From positions 707,062-764,780 of the forward strand of contig SCFE01000043.1 in NCBI GenBank assembly GCA_004352715.1: a DNA stretch of 57,719 nt, read 5' to 3'. Under the pieces are notes generated by a model. The model was not told the origin of the DNA and did not search any database. It saw only the letters and a program-made list of their open reading frames with translations. The position numbers were made by a program, and so were the translations under genes. Below, piece after piece: positions 11,743 through 24,151 of the stretch; within the stretch, counting starts at the first letter, position 1, and each line of letters starts with the position of its first letter. This stretch comes from Hofstenia miamia. Lineage: Eukaryota; Xenacoelomorpha; Acoela.

Positions 11743-13974
11743 TAGACTGGCAAAAATCCTGGAGGGACAGGGGAATTCTCCACCAAGAATGTAAGGACAT
11801 AGAAGAAATTACAACCATGTTGTATAATTTAGAAGAGTAATTGAGGTAGTAAATGAATTATAAAAAGTTTCGTCGTTTGTTGAGGGGTGTTTTATTGCTT
11901 AAAAAAGATTAAATGTTAAATTAATGCTTTTGTATATTAAATTCACCCCTAGAAAATTATAAGGATCTACGCACTTGGATACATACACTCAATACTAATT
12001 AATCTGAGCAAATAAACGTACATGATCTGTTGCATATCTGCAGTTGTGCTACATGCTTTGATCGCATTTATATTTTTGTCCGTAAATTTTAACCGCTAGC
12101 AGCAAAGAAATGCTGTTTGTGTTATTGCGATGAATTGAAGCAATTTATTAATCGTAGAAACACATAGTCTGCTCTGAGCTTGCTGCTATGGAGAATTGAA
12201 CGCCTCTAATAAGTGAATAGGTACAAACAGAATATGTTGCAATCTGACAACATTGTTAGAAAATAGTTTGTTTTATCAAGTTGCTGCACGGCATGTTATA
12301 GCTACCTAAATAAACAGGCAAGCTCGACTGTGAGCAATTCCAGAATTAAATTTTAAACTCAATTTTCGAATTTAAGTCATTAACAAAATTTGTTTTTATG
12401 CTAGGCCTCTTTGCCTGAGCTACTAAGATTTGACAAAAACATTTGTATTGAAACATGTTCACAGATTAGAAAAAACTAAATATGCACATGTCTCACATCC
12501 CTATTTTAGAAAAAATGTGCCGCTAAGCGTGCTGTTTTTCAACTAGCTCAATTTTCCAGCTAAATAGTAACTTACTCCCAATTATCTGCATTATTTTGTG
12601 GCTTATTTTTTGGATTCCAGCAAATGCTCTTTGTGAAAAGGTTTTTATGGGCTTTCACTGGACAGACAAAAATCAACAGATGGTTCCACTCTACGGGACA
12701 ACTTCTCAAGCTTTGTAATTTTAATCCAGAAACAGTCTACTAGTCATACCTCAAACACAAAATTCTATGCATATACAACAATTTCATACAATACGTTTGT
12801 GAAATACAAAAATTGGCTAATGACAACATAAACTTTAAACTTAACTGCAGTTGAAGAAGTCCATTTTGCACAGCTCACTTGCTCGAAATTTCAAATTGGT
12901 TTTAATTAGAAATTTTGAAAGTTTGATCTTTAGATACTTCCGAATTCCAAGCCAAGTTCATTTTTGAATAACAAAATTTCAAAACATTGAAGTGAATTTC
13001 ATTCAGAAAGTTTGTTTAGACAAAAATGGGCACTTTCAGCCTTTGGTTTTCATATAACTGAACTAATTCCTACACATGTAAACATCTACAAGTGACGAAT
13101 TATTAAGAAAAAATACTTAAGCAATATCCAAAATTTTTACTCTATGGGCAATATTTAAGTAGTTAAATCAAAAACATAGAGTAATATCAATGTAAGAATA
13201 AGTGTATTTGAAAGTGTTAATGAAAATTTCCTTCTCATTGTAAATTTGAATTTTAATGATTTCTATTTTTTCACAAACACGTTTTTCAGCAATGTAATTA
13301 TTTACCTAAAAAACTCAGGAAAATATGTGCACAAATATCTAGAAAATGTCAAAAGAATTGACCCTAAAATTCACACATATGTGCTCCGGAGTTCAGGCGG
13401 TGAAGGGAGTTTTAAAGACAGGCTGTTCCCTCTGTTAACTGTTTCTAGTTTAAAAAACACTTCCGTGATCTTGTGATGAGCTATCTTGGGAAATTTTCTT
13501 GCTACAATTCTAATAAGAAAAAAGTGAAAATAGAATTTTTCTATGTGATACTAATGTACCGATGTATTAAAGCTGTACTGCCACAAAGAATCTATAGTTA
13601 CATTTTGTAACTTGCCATATTTTTTTAACATTGCTATATAATTCACCACATTTCACTACAAATTAAAGAACATAGAAAAATTTTCAAGTTATTTTCACTT
13701 TAACAAAATATATTTTCATAAGCATTTCATGCAAAATGGCTATATTTCTCACTGTTAGTTTCTCATAATTTGTGCATAAAATTGACCATTTGTCCTTAAA
13801 TTACAGACACCCAAGGGTAGGCAATTTTTAATTGGTACCCCTACAAATAGATTTTTCTTGTTTAATAAATTAATCGATTTCGCCTTTCACTCTATAGATT
13901 ATTACCCACTTTTAGCAATAATTGGCATGAAAATAATATATCAAAAATCATAATAAATTAAACTTATACTGCTC
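11743..13974. other. AT-rich non-coding DNA
   Basis: No gene or mobile-element protein recognised on either strand. The 76-codon ORF at 13246-13476 is unrecognised and probably fortuitous. Confidence 0.4.
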
Positions 13975-14360
13975 GGCATTTTTTGAAAATTTTTCATGAC
14001 CATATAAAAAATGTTTAAACGCTTATAGCTCAAAAACTATTAACACTATGTTCAATCTGAAACCACCAAGTGATAGAACAGATTCGCCTCCCTCTTTTTC
14101 GCTCAAAACACGCGAACTGCCTCTATACTTTGCACAAATCAAGAAACACGAAAATTCTTTGTTTCTTCCATTGGCTCAAAACTTTATAAATACTTGAAAA
14201 TTAGGAATGGGGAGAGTTTAAATCTTTTTCAAAAAATTCAAAATTTTCAAAGAAATTTGTTTATTCTTTTCATCAGCCACAGCTATACGCTTAATAGAAA
14301 TTTTCAGCATTGCATTAAAGCATGTTCCAAATAGACTTGCCCATGCCTTACGACTTTCAA
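13975..14360 (+). repeat. Dispersed repeat family R1, copy 1
   Basis: First of four copies of an unnamed repeat. The shared core is TTTAAACGCTTATAGCTCAA, then AAACTATTAA, then CAATCTGAAA.CACCA. Downstream it shares further blocks with 41350-41745, including CCATTGGCTCAAAA, a GGAGAGTTTAAATCTT block and a stretch around CATTGCATTAA.GCATGTTCC. No coding potential is seen. Confidence 0.8.
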
Positions 14361-15893
14361 ATTCTCCAATAGGCAGTTTAAGTTTAACCAGTTTTGTATT
14401 AAGTAAAACTAGAACATAACATATAGGTCTAAAATTTTTTTCAAAGATAAAGCGTTGTGAGATAACAACCAAAGTTAAGAGTGCTTTGTATTTCTGATAG
14501 CATACCGACGAAATTGTTCGAAAAAAACAAAAGTTAAATGTGGTCTGCAATCATAATCACTAAGGGCAAATTATATTTTGACATAGATACATTATGTAAA
14601 CTTTGTGATTATAGTTTAGTTTCTTTAGGTTGAACATCACGAGATGAGGTGTCCGACAGAAGATAACAATGAAACCAATTAAGGTTAATATTAAGCCTTA
14701 GTATATAAATAACGGCGAATTCGATGTTTGAAGCATAATACATTTTTGGGTCATCAAACTATTACCCTCAAAAATCAAAAGATAATGCCATATTAATTTA
14801 TTCGACAGGACAATAATGCTTCTTCTTAAGCAATACATTAACCGAATTTTATAAAGGTATTCAATTCGGTATTGCTTGCCTCTGCAGATATACACCTATA
14901 TCCCATGATTGTAATATGCATGTATTTCATGAGTGTGGGAGATATTCGCCTAATAGCCATCTGGATGCGCCTCTAGTTTAACCATACCCTTAATAGTTAG
15001 TAATTTAATGCATCATCTTATAAACTTATGTCGGGAGCTACATTTAAATATTAACAGACACAACAATATATAATTTGTTCTTAAATTTATTTTTTTTAAA
15101 GAAATACTAATGTATTTTACTCAAATAAATTACACCAGGTTTAAAATAGCGTACATATTTTATCCTTATATAGTTATTTCAACTAATTTAGGGAGCCAGG
15201 GTAATCATGATCCAAATATCGCGATTTTTGACACTTTGTTACTGTTATCTGATCCGTGAAATTTAAGCATCATATTTTGAATAATCTAAGTTAGCGAGGT
15301 TTAATATTAGAAGAGGTAGTTTAAAACTCTATCAGAAATAGCGTATTTATGTAAAGCTACAGTTGTTTTACAACCACAGATGTTTAGGAATCTAAGCAGA
15401 AATAATAATTATCCTATATCATAAATTTGATAAGATAAGATTTTGAAGTTTTGTGCACTGTGGTCGTAAGCGAATTTAATTTCAACACATTTCTAAATAT
15501 TTAATGAACGTTAAGTAAATTTTTACATACTGGCTGGACAAACACATCCAAGATCAGTTTGAACGTGTATCACCCCTTCCAACTTGTCGTACACCTGATT
15601 TCAGTAATCTATCACTTTTTGATTTTGCTCGAGCAATTTGTGTGAATGGTAATTAAGTTTGACAGTGTATCAGCAAATCTAACTGAAATAAATGGGAATA
15701 CGTGTAATCTATTCGCTGAAAGTGTTTTTTGTGTCAACATTGAAGTTTATAAATTTTTGCTTCCGACTGGTTTAAAAAAATAATTAAATTTTGATGTTTG
15801 TGCTACGATTCTGGTTAAGTTTATAGGCTTAGTAGCAAACTTTTAACGAAACAATACATTCCAACGTATAGTCGAATTCAAATGTTCCTAATA
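14361..15893. other. AT-rich non-coding DNA
   Basis: No gene recognised. A CAGTGTATCA motif near 15664 recurs near 16329 on the far side of the pogo-type MITE, which hints that the MITE landed inside an older repeat. Confidence 0.4.
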
Positions 15894-16245
15894 CAGTCAA
15901 ACCTCGGCTATCGAACGCTTCTGTTCTCAACCAAATCGTTCGAGAATTTTACGTATCAGAACTCGACCAAATTTCGGCTATCGAACAAACCGAAAGAAGC
16001 CGAGCCTACCCGAACGCGGCATACTTGCGAGCCGAGAGAAATCGAACGCTAAGGACGTTTCCTCCATAGCGCATTTGCGATCAAAGTTCATTCCGAGCAG
16101 ACGTGTTCGTTTTTATTTACGTAAATCCAACTTTTTTCATCTTTGCATCGTGTATTAGCCCCTAATCATGGATCTAAAGAAAAATTGTTTCGGTTTTCGA
16201 ACAGCCTTCTCGAACAGATTATATTCGAAAACCGAAGTTTGACTG
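15894..16245. mobile_element. Pogo/Tigger-type MITE
   Basis: A 352-bp non-autonomous element. Its ends are inverted repeats: CAGTCAAACCTCGGCTATCG on the left, and on the right the complement of CAGTCAAACTTCGGTTTTCG. Subterminal TTCGAAC/GTTCGA motifs repeat inside it. A TA dinucleotide precedes the left end; the right flank reads AA, so the TA target duplication has decayed on that side. The CAGTCAAACCTCG terminus is characteristic of the pogo branch of Tc1/mariner. There is no transposase. Confidence 0.8.
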
Positions 16246-18455
16246 AATTTCATTTCATTTTAATAAATAACATTTTCGTTGTAGTTATTTTACGGTGAGA
16301 TTTGTTTTCGCTAAAATTTGCTATAATCGACAGTGTATCACCCCTTTAAACAAGTGTGCACGCAATTGAATAAAATTAATTGACCGTTTATTTACGTAAA
16401 GCAGTGGTTAAAAAAACAAATTGCATTTATTGAGCTTTCTAAATCGCCCCGTTGTTTTTGGAAGGTGAAAACTTTCTCTTGCAAATACAAATACAGTTCT
16501 ATTCGTTGTTTTATCATAGATTATTTGATATTTAAAAAATTTGCTTAGTTTTTTATTTATTTAGCTATTGCTCTTTTGATCACAAATTTAATGAATATTC
16601 GATGTTATTATCAAAACGGCCTATATCCTTATGTTTGCATAAGCACCGTCTATAAGTAATCTTAGATTAGAAAATGGCGAAAATTTAAGAAATTGACTAG
16701 GCTAGCATTTTGGGGAAACATTTTTTATAACAGAAAAAAAATTATTAGTGGTCATGACTGTGACTACCACCAAGCGCAGTTTTCATTCTTTTCAGTGTTA
16801 TTATTTCTAGAGCCCATAACAATAAGTTTCTGTTTGTTGTACATGGTAGAATATAACTTTTGGTCTCAATACAGTACATGTATTTAGATAAAGTATTAAA
16901 TTAGATTCTAGTTTAAATCAGGTTACAAATGCAAGTTTGACATACATGTTAGATAGTACATCACGTCAACGACCAAATATTTCAGTCCAATTCAATTATT
17001 CAATTCCTGTTCCAATACTTGGTGTTGAATCCCAATTGGTTCCTACGGAACAATAATATGAATTTCAATTCTATTATCAGTAAAATGTTAGTAACATTAA
17101 ATTATATAACTTAGTATTTTTTACATTTACACAATTTTAAGTATTTTAATTATGTATTTTGCAAAAATCATTTCTATGAACATCATAAATCAGTCGATAA
17201 TTCGCGTCGCAAATTATGCGAAATAATAAAATCTCAAAAATCTTCTTTATTTAAATTAAAGTGCTTATATGTTGATCTTTTGCTTATACGTATATGGAAA
17301 ACATAAAAATGTTGCCATGGATAGTATTTAACGTTAAGTGAGATAAATGGCGATGGTTGGCATAAATATAACCAACTACGATTTATCAACATTTTTAATC
17401 TCCAGATATTTTAATATTAACTGAACATGGCAAAACTTAGCTGCCAATTTTGCACTCTACTTGACATTTCTGAAATCGATTATTTGCAATTAGCCTTTTA
17501 AATGTAAGCAAACCTTAAGAAAAGACATTTTTTTCTACTCTTTTATCCAATCATCTCTATATGAAAATGAAATTTTTGCTCATTTTAATGTGCATATGTA
17601 TTTTTACACGTTCTTCAAAAACATTAAACTTTTCTGTTATGCTTTACAACATTGTACTGATGTAAAACCCAACTACAACAATGAGTTTCTAATCGCAATA
17701 TTAACACCAATAATTACTCTTATAGAGCCATTGAATAATTATGAATTTATTAGCACCATTGATTGTATATTTTTTTACCATTTTCCCAACTTAGTAAAAT
17801 ACGTATTATAGAGATGCGGAACAACTTTTATGAATAAAGATTGCACTTCTGAATACTTCTTTATTATTAAAATCCAACTAAAAAATTTGCTTTTTTATAA
17901 AAGTAGGCTTGGTCTGGGGCTCGTACTTGCCAATATTATGCTAGGAGTTTTCTGCTGTTCAAAATGACACGTACGCAACTGGAGTTTTACTAAAAAAAAT
18001 TGACAAATTTTTACACACATTTCATTTAAAATGTTGTTAATTTCTTTTACTAGATCAATTTATGTAATATTTAAAAGAAAATAATTCCTTTCTGCATACC
18101 TAATCAATATATCCGTTTAAAATAAGAGGTAGCAAATATAAATAACATGTTTGTTTTAATCTTTAAATGTATGGTTGCAACAGGTACTAAACATACTCAG
18201 GTGGCCTGAATAGCAGAAGATGATAAAATATTGGCATTTAGAGTCATTATAGTAATAATATTGTTTTTTGAAGTAACCATTTTTTACATATTTCATCAGC
18301 TTACATCAGCACAAAGTAAGAGGGAGTTTTCAGAAACGCTATTTGCTTGTAGCATTCAAAATTTAAATGTTAGAAGTATTACACCAGACAAAAATGCTAA
18401 TTAACCTTAAAGTTTAAGTTTTCAAGTGAATTTTTTCCTGTACACCAAATTTCAA
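16246..18455. other. AT-rich non-coding DNA
   Basis: Nothing recognisable. Short ORFs at 16693-16887 and 17590-17811 are hydrophobic or low complexity and unsupported. Confidence 0.4.
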
Positions 18456-18464
18456 TTAAAACAT

Positions 18465-19160
18465 TTGGCCCAAGCCCGGCCCGGCCCAAATTGCTATGTC
18501 GAAAATCCGGCCCAAGCCCCACCCAACTGTAGGCCCAGCCCAATTCCAACTCTGTAAAAAGGTTGACATAGTCATATTGATTATTGATTTTTTTACTGTT
18601 TTGATGAAGATCGAGAAGAGGTTTGCAGCCTCCTTCAAAACGTCATAAAGTTCTGCATGCATAAAAAAATATTACACAATTTAAATGATGTAAAAAAATA
18701 ATGAATAGAATTTTTGCTGATCTAGTATGAAAAAAGGCATATATGCGAACATTCTATAAAGTATAATTATATAACGTACATTTCTAAATGTAAACATAAA
18801 ATAGAATGTCTTCCTTCTCATTAAGCCCAACAAGATTTTCATTTTCATTGGTAAAAGTATTAATAATACTGAGTAAATTTGCAGTAGCAAAGGTGAGAAG
18901 CTAAAATATGTGCGAAATGCGACATGCTCCAACCCTACATGAAATAGTTTCTGATGATTTACAAAAAATGAGTCCACTCAGTGTTGAATGGCCATGCATT
19001 TTACGTATAACCTAAATTTTTCGGAAAATATAAATTCACAAACTTCATCTAGTTTGATTTATTAAAGCCCAGAGCATTCTGCAATCCAGGTCCATTAACT
19101 CAGTGAAACTTCCACCCTGGCACAGGCCCACCAGCCCGACCTATAGGTATCCAGGTTAAC
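18465..19160 (-). mobile_element. Probable hAT relic with GGCCC-rich ends
   Basis: Two GC-rich islands (18470-18550, with repeated GGCCC/GCCCGGCCC, and 19065-19150, with GGCCCACCAGCCCG) bracket AT-rich sequence. Between them the minus strand, about 18760-18900, gives TANLLSIINTFTNENENL, resembling the C-terminal dimerisation region of hAT transposases, followed by a decayed tail. No clear terminal inverted repeat or 8-bp target duplication was found, so the boundaries are approximate. Confidence 0.35.
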
Positions 19161-20085
19161 TTAAATCTCTGCGAAAAATTTATTAGTAAAAATATAAAAA
19201 AATTTTAAAGCCACGCACAAATGTTGCTTTGCGTCTGATTTCATCTCGACATCTCCAAAATGGGAATGCACATCTGTTCAGAATACTTATGTCTAGTGCT
19301 TGTCTTAAGAGTATATCATTGTTGTCGAGTGTATATATTCAAAGTCTGGCCTTACAATTTCAATCCTACAATGAATTCACCGCTTTCATTCCATTTTGAT
19401 AACAAAAATAATTTCATCACATTACATATTGCCTATTCAATTAATATCCATCAAATTTAAGAAAGATCAGTGCAGAAAATGAGTCAGGTAAATTAAATGG
19501 ACATTCCGAAGGTGGTGTTCTTTTTCTTAATTAGTATCTATATATCAGTGTTTGTTCATATACAACTCTTATTCCATAAATAATATGTAAAACGATTTTT
19601 TTCGCAAAACGACCCATAAAATTTAAAAACCTAAAAAATATCAATTTTATTTTCAACACATTGCTTATAATTCTTTAGCATTCTCTCTATTTGAGTTAGC
19701 ACGCATGAATATTTGGGTAAGAGTCAATCCAAGTTTTGAGAGTTCGCTCCATTGCTTATACAATTCTCTGAGTGAGATCCCCCAAATTTGGCAGTCATAA
19801 TGTGTGAACGATCCAACGATGTTTAAAACTCACCTCATTTTAATGCCATTTTCTTATATATAGTATGCACTTTTCTTCTATTTCAAATTATTTACACATT
19901 CAAAATGCCAATTGCAGAACTGAAATGCCAAATATGTCTGAAATGTTATTCATATCAATATTGTAAAAGCCGCACTATTGATGTGTACTTAATGAAATAC
20001 AAGAAGGTTAGCATATCATAAGAGAATTAGAAGAAACGCATTTTATTTCAATACAAAATTTCAAATCAATAAATGAGGACTTACC
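19161..20085. other. AT-rich non-coding DNA
   Basis: No gene recognised. About 19620-19690 resembles 8940-9010 (see that entry). Confidence 0.4.
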
Positions 20086-20087
20086 TG

Positions 20088-20840
20088 GTCGTACACTGCC
20101 GTAAACTATTGTAAAGTCGACTTAATTAGATTTTATATATATATACATGTATATATATTTTACACTGCCGTAAGGTAAAGTAAAGTAAACCAGAGAATTT
20201 TCTATTTGATTTTACTTTACTTAAGACCTCCTACACTACCTTAAAGTAAAGTAAAGTAAAACAATTGCTTAACGTACATAAATAATATAATAAAACCTAA
20301 TTAATTAGGAAAAAATGCAACTTAAAAATATTATAATGCAATTTGATTTAGTTATGATATGCATGCGAGTACCATTGTGTAATTTAATAAAAAATTAATT
20401 ATATTATATTAATGGGATATATATTAAGATTTAATCATTTGGTTATTTGGAAGAATTCGATATTAAGAACATTGGTTTAGTAAAAATAAGATATTCCCCA
20501 ATTTTAACATCAAGGAAAATCTATTTGAAATACAGTATTCATCATTAGCTACACAATTATAGACTATGCTACAATCAATCACAATTTCACTTTAGTAAGC
20601 AATATCTATATTTTCAACAGGTTGACTCAAAAATCCAATTATTTACAGCAGGGATTGTTTAGCCAAATGCATGATCTACAGCGGCAGAGAAAAACCTATT
20701 GTAATTTATTCTCTGTAATTATTGATTTAATTAAGATACTGCTTTTGTGAGAAATTTCAGCGACTATCAAATTGAAATTGATGTTGCTTACATTATTTTA
20801 CTTTGCTTTACTTTACGGAAGACCTCGTGTACTAGGGTTT
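20088..20840. repeat. GTAAAGTAAA-rich inverted repeat (possible MITE)
   Basis: The block has TACACTGCCGTAA motifs at about 20093 and 20162, tandem GTAAAGTAAAGTAAA at 20175-20190 and 20240-20262, and the inverted counterpart TTTACTTTGCTTTACTTTAC near 20798. A short palindrome (TTTACTTTACTTAAG ... CTTAAAGTAAAGTAAA) lies at 20213-20260. Inverted ends sharing GTACAC and AAGTAAA runs suggest a MITE. I cannot name its superfamily. Confidence 0.45.
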
Positions 20841-21059
20841 TCACCCCATTTCTACCAGCTTTATTTTCAAGTAAAAACCACTTCGTCCATATTTTGGACA
20901 ATTTTATACAAGGCTGTGTTAATAAATATTGAAATAGGCACATCTATGAGTTTGTGAGCTCTCTTGCAATGGTGAAGATTTGTACTAAAAATTATTCATG
21001 CACTTAGTGGCTGCGGAATTGTGGTGGAGTACTTGTGCTACCTCAATATCTTAGTTTAA

Positions 21060-21370
21060 CCTTAAGCCGCCTGGAAACTTTTGAAAATGTTTCATGATCA
21101 TACAACATTTTTAAACGCGTATAGTTCAAAAACTATTACGCTATGCGCAATCTAAAAGCACCACATGAGAAATGAGAGTCTCTTATTTTTTTCACTCTAA
21201 ATGCGTTGGCCAGGCTTTGTCCCAAAGAACGAGGTCGGCTGCGCTAAGCATCAGATCGCTGGAGCCTTCAGCTCCGTGACTTGAATTAGAGCACGGTACA
21301 CCTCAATGGATTTGGGATATCTTTGAAAATATCAAGAAACACTCAAAGATCTTCTATTGAAGACTGAAAA
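21060..21370 (+). repeat. Dispersed repeat family R1, copy 2
   Basis: Shares the TTTTTAAACGCGTATAGTTC, AAAACTATTA and AAAGCACCACATGA blocks with copies at 13975 and 41350. A GC-richer middle section (CAGGCTTTGTCCCAAAGAAC and following) is absent from copy 1. Confidence 0.75.
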
Positions 21371-21389
21371 TCAAAATTAGATAGGAATG

Positions 21390-22640
21390 AAAAGTATATC
21401 TAGCATCATTAGATATTTCAAAGACACTTAATTCAATAAACCATTCTATTCTAATGGAAAAGTTTAAGCAAGGTTACAATTTTAGTGATTCATTAATAGA
21501 GTAATTAAATAGTTATTTAAGTAATGTATATCAGTATGTGAAACTCAAATAAAAAATGTCAAATTCCTTTAGAACTAAACCATGGAGTACCGGAAGGATC
21601 AGTACGGGGCCTATAGCTATTTAGGTTTTCTGTAAATGATAAGTATCAGTACATTAATAGTAATCATGTACAATTTGCAGATTATACTTTCATTTATTGT
21701 ACCGGTAATGATATTTTAACCTTACAAGAAAATGTAGAAAAAATGCAATCATTCTTTACTAACTATTTTTTAAAACTAAATATTGAAAAAACTATTAATA
21801 CACCTACAATAATGTACACGATTTTGTTGTGATTCTATGCACTCTTTTGCATTAAGTGTTTCCATGCTTTGAATGTGCTTATAATATTAAATGGTTAATT
21901 AAGGAATGTCATGTGCTAAAATTGTGAATAAAAATCATTTTACCAATGTATGATGATCAGATTTATTACTTATTTCGTTCCTAGAATATTAAAAACACAA
22001 CATATGGTTTTTTAAATTTATTCATTTATTAAATATCTAATACAGCCCATGAAATCCCCGTGCATAGCACGGTTATTGCCTAGTATTCATTAAAAATCGA
22101 AGAAGTGAATCAATAGTAGAAATCATTAACGTATGTAACAACGTCATTCAGGAATCACCAAAAAATAGATATTTGGGAGTAGTAATTGATAATAAATTGA
22201 ATATTAAAGACTAGGTAAACAATATAGTAAAGAAAATGCCATGTGTTATAAGATCAATTTAAAAATTGAAAAGCTTATAACAATAGAATGGAGGGTAATA
22301 TTTTTACGATCACTTGTTATATTCCATATATATTGTACTCATCTTGTTTATTAATAAAAGCAAAATCGAAATTGGAGCAAATATTTAAATTGGGTATAAA
22401 CATAATTAGTAACAAAAAATAAAATGGAGGCAACTGCCAGCTCTTTAAAGAAGTTATATATTGCCAATGCTTCCACTTATATTAGTAGTCACATAAATTT
22501 GAATTCCAAGTTGAAAATTATCTGATGATTAACTGATGAAAAATTAATACTTTTAAATAGTTCCACACACGAATACTTTTTAACAGAGAAATGTCTTTTA
22601 CTATATTTGATATAATTGATCATTTTTCATCTACATCTGC
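21390..22640 (+). pseudogene. LINE RT relic, split by a Helitron-type insertion
   Basis: Decayed RT on the plus strand. About 21400-21550 gives motif A and the following block (LDISKTLNSINHSILMEKF, then SNVYQYVKL). About 21590-21800 gives decayed motif B and C sequence (PLLF-like, then VQFADYTFIYCTGNDI, where FADD is usual). Beyond the insertion, 22086-22240 continues with NRRSESIVEII then NRYLGVVIDNKLNIKD, the standard block downstream of the catalytic site. Weaker connection-domain sequence continues to about 22520. Stops and frameshifts are many. The style resembles the relic at 715-2560. Confidence 0.75.
21816..22083 (+). mobile_element. Helitron-type non-autonomous element
   Basis: An insertion inside LINE RT coding sequence. 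Its 3' end has the Helitron signature: a hairpin (CCGTGC, loop ATA, GCACGG, 22058-22072), a short AT spacer, then CTAG at 22080-22083 with T as the next base. The LINE reading resumes at once at 22084. The 5' end is placed where the LINE frame breaks; a canonical TC start is not clear. It is about 270 bp with no coding sequence. Confidence 0.7.
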
Positions 22641-22785
22641 AATAGCTTGAAATTATTCTTCAAATCAACAATTTATTTTGTTAGTGTTAGAAAATCACCT
22701 ATTTAAGCTTATTTATTTGAAATACATATAATTAATAAATATTTATTGAAACAAGAGGAAAACATATATTTTACTAACGTTATAC

Positions 22786-23151
22786 AGGTAGTATAATAAT
22801 AGTTCCTTCCCGTGTCACTTTTTTCTGATTGGTCAAGAGGGGGGTTCCTTCCCGTGTCACTTTTTTCTGATTGGTCAAGAGGGTTGGCCTTTTGACCTGA
22901 GACGCCGTGGATATTGCCGATGATGTTGTACTGACGTCATGGAAGTCATGTACTTTTACTAGTTTTTGTGTTATTTATATGTCCTAATTTAGTTTGCATT
23001 TTCCCACTTACCTTTCATTTTTTAGTGTTACTTTCCCACATTAACTTACTTTTCATTTTTTACTTTCCCACATTAACTTACTTTACATTTTTTACTTTCC
23101 CACATTAACTTACTTTACATTTTTTTACTTTCCCACATTTTCATATTTTTT
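22786..23151 (+). repeat. Left terminal inverted repeat
   Basis: From the end inward: two near-identical 41-bp boxes (22802-22842 and 22844-22883), each holding CTGATTGGTCAAGAGGG (an inverted CCAAT); a TGACGTCA site at 22932-22939; and from about 22990 a minisatellite of about 32 bp per unit built on TTACTTTCCCACATTAACTT. It is cut off by the assembly gap. Confidence 0.85.
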
Positions 23152-24151
23152 NNNNNNNNNNNNNNNNNNNNNNNNNNNNNNNNNNNNNNNNNNNNNNNNN
23201 NNNNNNNNNNNNNNNNNNNNNNNNNNNNNNNNNNNNNNNNNNNNNNNNNNNNNNNNNNNNNNNNNNNNNNNNNNNNNNNNNNNNNNNNNNNNNNNNNNNN
23301 NNNNNNNNNNNNNNNNNNNNNNNNNNNNNNNNNNNNNNNNNNNNNNNNNNNNNNNNNNNNNNNNNNNNNNNNNNNNNNNNNNNNNNNNNNNNNNNNNNNN
23401 NNNNNNNNNNNNNNNNNNNNNNNNNNNNNNNNNNNNNNNNNNNNNNNNNNNNNNNNNNNNNNNNNNNNNNNNNNNNNNNNNNNNNNNNNNNNNNNNNNNN
23501 NNNNNNNNNNNNNNNNNNNNNNNNNNNNNNNNNNNNNNNNNNNNNNNNNNNNNNNNNNNNNNNNNNNNNNNNNNNNNNNNNNNNNNNNNNNNNNNNNNNN
23601 NNNNNNNNNNNNNNNNNNNNNNNNNNNNNNNNNNNNNNNNNNNNNNNNNNNNNNNNNNNNNNNNNNNNNNNNNNNNNNNNNNNNNNNNNNNNNNNNNNNN
23701 NNNNNNNNNNNNNNNNNNNNNNNNNNNNNNNNNNNNNNNNNNNNNNNNNNNNNNNNNNNNNNNNNNNNNNNNNNNNNNNNNNNNNNNNNNNNNNNNNNNN
23801 NNNNNNNNNNNNNNNNNNNNNNNNNNNNNNNNNNNNNNNNNNNNNNNNNNNNNNNNNNNNNNNNNNNNNNNNNNNNNNNNNNNNNNNNNNNNNNNNNNNN
23901 NNNNNNNNNNNNNNNNNNNNNNNNNNNNNNNNNNNNNNNNNNNNNNNNNNNNNNNNNNNNNNNNNNNNNNNNNNNNNNNNNNNNNNNNNNNNNNNNNNNN
24001 NNNNNNNNNNNNNNNNNNNNNNNNNNNNNNNNNNNNNNNNNNNNNNNNNNNNNNNNNNNNNNNNNNNNNNNNNNNNNNNNNNNNNNNNNNNNNNNNNNNN
24101 NNNNNNNNNNNNNNNNNNNNNNNNNNNNNNNNNNNNNNNNNNNNNNNNNNN
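23152..24151. other. Assembly gap, 1000 N
   Basis: Exactly 1000 unknown bases, a placeholder size. Open reading frames spanning it are meaningless. Confidence 1.

Noticed and set aside
18681-18977. 98-codon minus-strand hydrophobic ORF as a membrane protein gene
   Set aside because: The neighbouring frame gives hAT-like C-terminal sequence, and hydrophobic ORFs are expected by chance in T-rich DNA.
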